Assembly: GCA_018398765.1 (NCBI GenBank)
Contig: JAHBMJ010005855.1
Location: 50,611 to 64,311, forward strand
Origin: Chromera velia
Taxonomy: Eukaryota > Sar > Chromeraceae
Length of the DNA: 13,701 nucleotides
Direction of reading: 5' to 3'
Notes under the pieces: generated by a model
What the model was told of the DNA's origin: nothing
Database searches by the model: none
What the model saw: the letters and a program-made list of their open reading frames with translations, nothing else
Shown here: positions 8,713 to 13,701 of the stretch, in pieces
Layout: each line of letters starts with the position of its first letter
Numbering within the stretch: the first letter of the stretch is position 1
Position numbers and translations under genes: made by a program

Positions 8713-10784
8713 GAAGAGTGTAAAGAGTTGAAAAAGTCTGCTATAGAGGTGGTTGAAGCGATTCAGAAACTCCAGCAAGTGATTCCAGAAATTGAACGAG
8801 AGAGGAAGGAGATCGAGGCACATATTTCCAAAATGAAGTTAAAAGAAGTTGAAAGGGGAGGGGGAGAAGGTGAAGCCATAGAGAAAGTGGAGGGGAATGA
8901 TAAGAAAGAGAAGGATCATACATGGTAGATCAGAAAAGGGTGACATAGATGGTACAGACGATGACTACCAAATGATCTGGGACGGCTTTTTAAAACGGAT
9001 CAATGAGATGGGTTTGAGCCAAAAACTTACGATAGATAAGTTTCTGCTTGGGACCCAGGGAGTGTTGGAAGCTCTCAAAAAAATAGAGGCCTCTGACCGG
9101 CCGGCTGAGGGGGTGGTTGAGGATCTTTTGATTGTCCGAGGGTTCTTTTGGTCGATTCTCTGGGTCTTCTCAAGAGATGAAGACGGACTTTTGGGTCCTC
9201 ACCGTCAGGTGTATAAAACGTTTTGCAAGGCCCACTTAGTCTTGGAAGAGGACTGGGAAAAACAAGAGGAGGAAGAATATAATCCTTCAAAACACTTTGA
9301 CCCTTCATTCCATGTGGGGGAGTTCCTCTCTACATGGGAGCTGCACATCAGTGCAACCGTCATACGTCTATTGACAGGACTTATCAGTAGTTCTCCTTTT
9401 CTGAAGCGTCTTCTCTGGAAGTCCTCTTCTTTTCTGTATGCTCTGAAGAGAATGTTTTGCCTAACTTCAGAAAGGCTAGACAATTCAGAAGAGGGCATTA
9501 TACTTTTTGCTGACGTTTGCAGATTTTTCAGACAGTTTCCGATGGGCTGGTTCAACAGGGAGGATGTTGTGGCTTTGAATACGTCTCAGACAGTGGAGAA
9601 GGAGGGGACAGTGGAAGACTCTGTTGGGGCAAGACTGGACTTTAGTACCTTCTTTCGTGCGTTCTATTGGCAGTCGGTGGCTATGCAGGAGGAGCAAAGA
9701 AAAGAGTCGTGTGGATGGGTCTGTGAACGGCTAGCACTATGAGGTTTTTAGACGATACGGTTGATGAATTATGGCATATTAAAGGAGATTAAGAAAGCCC
9801 AGAGGACTGTTTTTGCGTCTTCCGAGGCTTTGATGGATGCACAAAGGCTTTATGAGGATGCACTAAGTCGATGCGGCTGCAGCATCTCCAATACCACAGG
9901 CAGGTACATGTGTCTTGGCGCAGTGTATAACAAAGACGCTCGTCTGAAATTTCTCTACAGAGGGAAAGCAATTGAGATAACCATTCAAAATAAGAAGCTG
10001 GGCAAACGAAAAGAGAGGATAAAAAATTTGAAGACTCTCAAACAGATCGACGCTCAGTGGGAGGAGGTGGTTTGTCTACCTGTAGCTCCCAATAACGTCA
10101 TAGGCGAGGAGAACTTTTTAGAGATGGAGAGATAGGCCTGGCTTTTTCTTGCGTTATTGATCTTCTGTCTCGAGCAACCGTAGGCACTCAAGTCGGAAAC
10201 AGGGCGTTCGGGTTCTCAGCTGTTCTTGCTTGATTGGTTCAAGTCGCAGCAGAACAAGGCAAACGCAGAAGGACAAAAGAAACGGTCTGGGAATGTCCTT
10301 CTTTCCCCTCCTGCCTGCCCCTGAAATCCCTCTCTCCAGTCTCTCTGACTTTCTGGAAGACCACGTTCTCACTGCCAGTGAGGGACAAGAAGAAGCCCCT
10401 CAAGAGGGTGAAGGTGCAGCCGAAAAATGTGGAGCAGAATCCAAGCCTGAGGCAAAAGGCACTTTCACAGAGCCACAGACATACATGAGTCTGAAGTTCC
10501 GACGCTAAATCAAAGAGTCTCACCTCTATCCCCTTTCCTGCATACATTGTGGGGCGAAATCGTCGTCCAAGCTAAAGGGCTGTTTAGGATGTCAGATGGC
10601 TCTGTACTGTTCACGAGAATGTCAAAAGGCCCACTGGAGCGGGAAAAGCAAGGCAAAAAGTAGCACAGCCATGGGAGAAGGCCCCCCGCCCCGAGTATAT
10701 GCGGCTACGGACAAACATCGTTGTGCATTCCTCTCTGAAAGAGTCTTTACAGCTCTCTTTCAGGATGACAAAGTCTGGTTGTAA
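8713..10784 (+). CDS. MYND zinc-finger locus, short-intron model or decaying copy, 5' incomplete
   Basis: MYND fingers are usually protein-interaction modules. Open blocks: 8713-8925 (helical, likely coiled coil, VVEAIQKLQQVIPEIERE), 8897-9739, 9752-10132, 10161-10505 and 10509-10781. One frame change and stops at 9740, 9749, 10133 and 10506 separate them. Four GT-AG introns would remove them all with matching phases: 8870-8933, 9677-9751, 10082-10202 (or from 10067) and 10378-10515. This gives about 557 codons. The finger starts at 10539: C-x2-C-x10-C-x2-C-x5-C-x3-C, with LYCSRECQKAHW. The usual H-x3-C pair after it is missing. Upstream residues are acidic and helical with no known domain. 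A splice acceptor (ccctag) at 8712 implies an unseen 5' exon. Unlike the neighbouring genes, the proposed introns are not CT-rich. A pseudogene explains the stops equally well. Confidence 0.55.
10516..10660 (+). other. MYND-type zinc finger with six Cys ligands and no final His/Cys pair
   Basis: The frame reads CIHC, then CLGC, then YCSREC, then QKAHW, the classic MYND order. After HW the sequence is SGKSKAKSS, where family members have H-x3-C. An in-frame TAA lies ten codons before the first Cys (10506-10508), removable by a 138-nt intron (10378-10515). Confidence 0.8.
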
Positions 10785-10941
10785 TCGCTCTGAGGAAGTT
10801 TGCAGAAACTCTGATCATCAACCTTGGCTCTCATATCAAACACAAACAAAAACATCAGATGTATATAAAAAACTCATGCAAATGCCCCAATGGGGCCTAG
10901 GTCGAGGGATCAAATCTATGTAGGAAATACTAGGTTGGCCA

Positions 10942-10956
10942 GAGCCTATATGGCTC
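10942..10956. repeat. Small hairpin gagcc-tatat-ggctc downstream of the MYND locus
   Basis: Perfect 5-bp inverted repeat with a TATAT loop, inside a longer imperfect ggtt...aacc context (10933-10968). Role unknown; it may be chance. Confidence 0.35.
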
Positions 10957-10974
10957 ACCGGCTTTAACCTTATA

Positions 10975-10993
10975 CATCATCATCATCATCATA
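10975..10993. repeat. (CAT)n microsatellite
   Basis: About six CAT units at the start of the right AT-rich arm. Confidence 0.85.
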
Positions 10994-11556
10994 TGTATAC
11001 ATAAAAATTATCTTATAAAAAATACTGAAAAATACTGGCATGGAAATAAGAATTGCATGTTTTATGCAGTGATGCTATGAGTTATAACATGAGATAATAT
11101 GAAAGTTTAGTATTCTTTTGCTAAAACATGATTTTAATTTTTAAATTCTGACGTATAATTTAGGAAAATCTTTGTAATTCGATAATTTCGACTCGGATTT
11201 CATTTGAAATTGCATCTCTACCGATACTACTAGTATTTACAGGTATGTACAAATAGGATTGAACTCATCATATGCATATTAATTTAGAATGTGGTTCAAA
11301 GTTTAGAATATAAACAGAATTTAATTTGAATAGAATCCACAGTATAATATTTTGAATCTATTTTTTTAAATTTTTGATCAAAAATGCTAGCAAAAATGTA
11401 GAATTACAACTGCTCATAGAATTGCCCGAATTTAAATCATAAAATAAATGTATCTGTAGGTTTTTAATGCTATATATTATACTAATTTATATATAATTAA
11501 TTAACATAAATTTGTTTTTTGAAATTTCTTGCAAATTCAGTTGAAATCGATAGTAC

Positions 11557-11721
11557 TTAGGTTTGTTTAAGACTAAAAGGGCATTTAAAAACACGGGGAT
11601 GTGAGATTGTGGGGGTCAAACAACCTGGTAGTGCCACATTCGCATCCTCGGCGGGATTCCTCGTTGTTTCACAGTTAACTTTCACTTCGAAGGTGCTTCC
11701 ATAAACTTGAACGAAGTGCAT
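11557..11721 (-). CDS. Small hypothetical ORF or first exon (54 codons)
   Basis: An ATG with A at -3 opens a frame starting MHFVQVYGSTFEVKVNCE, an alternating hydrophobic/polar pattern typical of beta strands. The second half reads into AT-rich sequence and looks less protein-like. A possible donor (CCAG|GTTGTT) follows about 33 codons. No family is recognised. Confidence 0.25.
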   Translation of the reverse strand: MHFVQVYGSTFEVKVNCETTRNPAEDANVALPGCLTPTISHPRVFKCPFSLKQT

Positions 11722-11741
11722 GGTGTTGCCACGACGAGTGC

Positions 11742-11942
11742 ATGATGAATCAGTGCTCCCACTGGCACTGCTCTGCGGAACGCAGGTCTTGCCAGCCAGC
11801 CAAGAACGAGAGCTGGCAAGAAATGCCTGCGAAGGATTTTTGCGGATGTTCAGAAGAGAATAGTCGATGCGCCTCCGTAGAATGCGAAAATCTGGCCGAG
11901 GAGATGAGATCTTTCTCCGTCAATGAATTTATTTCATTTTGA
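11742..11942 (+). CDS. Small Cys-rich hypothetical ORF (66 codons)
   Basis: ATG-started frame with seven Cys and two His (CSHWHCSAERRSC near the N-terminus, DFCGC near the middle). It is not repeat-derived. There is no signal peptide and no domain that I recognise. The spacing does not fit a standard zinc finger. It could be chance. Confidence 0.27.
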   Translation: MMNQCSHWHCSAERRSCQPAKNESWQEMPAKDFCGCSEENSRCASVECENLAEEMRSFSVNEFISF

Positions 11943-12434
11943 AAGTTTACCCTGCTTTTGGCTGCTCTTGCTGATAAAGGGGTGGGAGGCGAGATTTGAG
12001 GTAGAGAGGAGAGAAGAGAAGCGATAAGAACTATTGGTAGGTGTGAGTTGTTGGGGTCACTACTTGAGAGAGAGAGATGGAAGGAACTTTCAAGGAAGAA
12101 AAGGGGGGAAGGGAAACACATGTCAGCATGCACATGCACGGGACGAACATGCACTCAATTAAAAAGACGCAAGGCAAAAGAAAAATGATCTGAGCATACA
12201 TGGACTACAGACTGCTTGTGTAGGCGGGAGAAGTGCGTGCGTACAGACACAGAGGCTAAGTGGAAGGCACACGTATCGCTGTTTAATGAAGGAGTGCATG
12301 AAGGGAGCTGAATTGATACGAAAAACAGAGAACCAAACCCTCGAACGAATAAAGGAAAAATGTGATTTTTGTGCATTTCTCAAATAGGGCTTTCCGAATT
12401 CTTCCAGATCGATCGATAGATGTTCTCTTCTCCC
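11943..12434. other. Gene-poor stretch with a GA-rich tract
   Basis: 11995-12117 is GA/GGAA-rich on the plus strand. By the rule seen elsewhere in the window this would suggest minus-strand transcription, but no convincing minus-strand exon chain was found. The rest, including 12360-12420 just before the minisatellite, has no assignable gene. Confidence 0.45.
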
Positions 12435-12810
12435 TTTCTTTTCCTCCTCCGTTCTTCGTTGTCTGTCTATGTATCAATTTCTTTTCCTCCTCCGTTCTTC
12501 GTTGTCTGTCTATGTATCAATTTCTTTTCCTCCTCCGTCCTTCGTTGTCTGTCTATGTATCAATTTCTTTTCCTCCTCCGTTCTTCGTTGTCTGTCTATG
12601 TATCAATTTCTTTTCCTCCTCCGTTCTTCGTTGTCTGTCTATGTATCAATTTCTTTTCCTCCTCCGTTCTTCGTTGTCTGTCTATGTATCAATTTCTTTT
12701 CCTTCTCCGTTCTTCGTTGTCTGTCTATGTATCAATCAGACGTTGTCTGTCTATGTATCAATTTCTTTTCCTCCTCCGTTCTTCGTTGTCTGTCTATGTA
12801 TCAATCAGAC
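12435..12810. repeat. 43-bp minisatellite, about 8.5 copies
   Basis: Seven full 43-bp units (12435-12735) start tttcttttcctcc and end ctgtctatgtatcaa, with single-base variants in copies 3 and 7. A truncated unit (12736-12761: tcagac plus the last 20 bp) and a final full unit (12762-12804) follow, then tcagac again. Because 43 is not a multiple of 3, each forward frame is a 43-residue cycle through all three phases, so the long ORFs here are not genes. It is pyrimidine-rich on the plus strand and lies directly before exon-like sequence. Confidence 0.97.
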
Positions 12811-12819
12811 CACAGTCTG
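12806..12819. repeat. Inverted repeat cagac-caca-gtctg
   Basis: Perfect 5-bp arms with a 4-bp loop at the right edge of the minisatellite. It overlaps the candidate splice acceptor at 12807-12808. Confidence 0.4.
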
Positions 12820-13701
12820 AAGTCGAGTGGGAGGACATGTCATGGCTTTCTCAGTCGGACAACTCGTTATCTTTGCTTTTTCTTCTTCTCTGCTCTTTCT
12901 CTTTCACAATTTCTCTTTGTCAATTTTCCCTTTTGTTTCGTCTCGACTTCCATACCCTGCTGCTCTCTGTCTGTCTGAACAGGTGAAAAGAAACATCCAA
13001 TCATGCTCTGATGGTCAATCATGAAACTTGACTACGCACACGCATGCAGATCGAAGGCCAGACAGGCTTCATGCACAAGTCTGTGCTCACAACTCATTTT
13101 CTTACTTCTTTTTCTGCCTTGCTCCTCAGGCAGGGAGAGCCTCTCTTGATGAAAAAACTCCCCCTTGATCGTCTTGTCTCTCTCTCATGCTTCTCTCTCT
13201 CTACATACCTATTCCCCTCCTCTCATGTGTCCCGTCTCTTCCGTCAGCTCCCCTCCCTTGCGATTTCCCTTCCCTACCCTCTCCAAAGAATGTATCTCTC
13301 TGGTGGAGTTCTCTCGCGACTGCAAGGCATTGCACCAGATTGAGTGACGCGTCACATTATTCGCCTTCCTTCTTGCTTCCTTCGGCAGTCCTTTTCTCTC
13401 TCTCTCTCTCTGCGATTTCCTTCTTCTCCTGCGTGTGCCGCACTTCTGTGCGCACAGAAAGAAAAGGACCAACATTCCTTCCTGGCGTTTTTTATTCCAT
13501 GAAGAGACGAACTTCAACTTTGAAGCCCTCCTTCTTCCATCCATTAGCTTCCCCCTTTTCACCTTCGCCCTCTCTCCGCCTGTTCCCTCCTGCCCGGGCG
13601 CTCTGATCCCCTCTCTCAACTCTCTCTTCCCCCCCGCCGTCTCCACAAACAGACCTTGCTAAAACTGCATCTCTTCAAATACCCCTAACCCCCCCCCCCC
13701 C
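12809..13701 (+). CDS. Unrecognised multi-exon gene, right end missing
   Basis: Exon-like islands stand out in otherwise CT-rich sequence. The clearest phase-consistent chain is 13050-13078 (IEGQTGFMHK), 13130-13170 (QGEPLLMKKLPLD), 13289-13343 (CISLVEFSRDCKALHQI) and 13458 onward (KKRTNIPSWRFLFHEETNF). The introns (51, 118 and 114 nt) have pyrimidine-rich 3' ends. An earlier island, 12809-12865 (SEVEWEDMSWLSQSDNS), follows the minisatellite but does not join the chain in phase by any junction I could find. The end of the last exon is unclear: GTTTTT at 13487 is the only nearby donor. A further acceptor is possible at 13652. The donors are weak, so exact boundaries are uncertain. No domain is assigned. 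Confidence 0.38.
13689..13701. other. Terminal poly-C run
   Basis: Thirteen C at the right edge, mirrored by a C-rich left edge (1-10). Most likely assembly breakpoints at homopolymers. The preceding ccctaaccc is too short to be called telomeric. Confidence 0.6.

Larger units (their letters stand above)
10785..11556. other. AT-rich right arm of the island, no confident gene
   Basis: From about 10970 to 11580 the sequence is strongly AT-rich with many stops in all frames. It begins with a CAT trinucleotide run (10975-10993). A short open frame at 10785-10920 could be a decayed tail of the MYND locus in another frame. No terminal repeat shared with the left arm was found by eye. Confidence 0.55.

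Noticed and set aside
685-12810. CRISPR-like array
   Set aside because: The regular repeats are tandem, with no unique spacers, in a eukaryotic context.
12362-12986. Three long overlapping forward ORFs (152-188 codons) with repeated CLSMYQFLF-like peptides
   Set aside because: They are translations of the 43-bp minisatellite. The repeat rotates through the three phases and has no stops, so all frames stay open by chance.
13676-13701. Telomere end
   Set aside because: Only a single ccctaaccc occurs before a pure C run; there are no repeated telomere units.

Overview
The window looks like a short contig from an intron-rich microbial eukaryote. The evidence is GT-AG introns that keep reading phase between exons, many microsatellites, a minisatellite and dispersed repeats. 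There are no bacterial operons or ribosome-binding sites. An alga or protist of the stramenopile/alveolate kind fits, but the sequence does not settle the lineage. The homopolymer C runs at both ends look like assembly edges.

Layout. (1) 25-2958, minus strand: a six-exon gene for density-regulated protein (DENR/Tma22 family, SUI1 domain), cut off at the left edge before its C-terminus. I rebuilt it exon by exon. All five junctions keep phase and give 219 continuous codons. (2) About 3295-4820: three related copies of a composite non-coding repeat, with a 5' block of degenerate GGCCYGTCAAA units and a GC-rich tail, plus about 500 bp of unassigned sequence between copies. (3) 5124-7094, plus strand: a probable five-exon gene for a polar, Ser/Asn/Gln-rich protein of about 307-310 residues that I do not recognise. 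(4) About 7100-11600: an AT-rich island, visibly lower in GC than its surroundings. Its middle (8713-10784) holds a MYND zinc-finger locus with one frame change and several in-frame stops. Either four short introns or gene decay could explain these. (5) 11557-11942: two weak small ORFs. (6) 12435-12810: a 43-bp minisatellite, followed by exon-like islands (12809-13701, plus strand) of an unrecognised gene that runs off the right edge.

Introns of the DENR gene and of the two other plus-strand genes outside the island are pyrimidine-rich on the sense strand. The purine/pyrimidine orientation of the microsatellites therefore marks the direction of transcription. The genes show no shared pathway. 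DENR acts in translation re-initiation and ribosome recycling, and the others have no assignable role. I saw no tRNA, rRNA, CRISPR array or intact transposase/reverse transcriptase.
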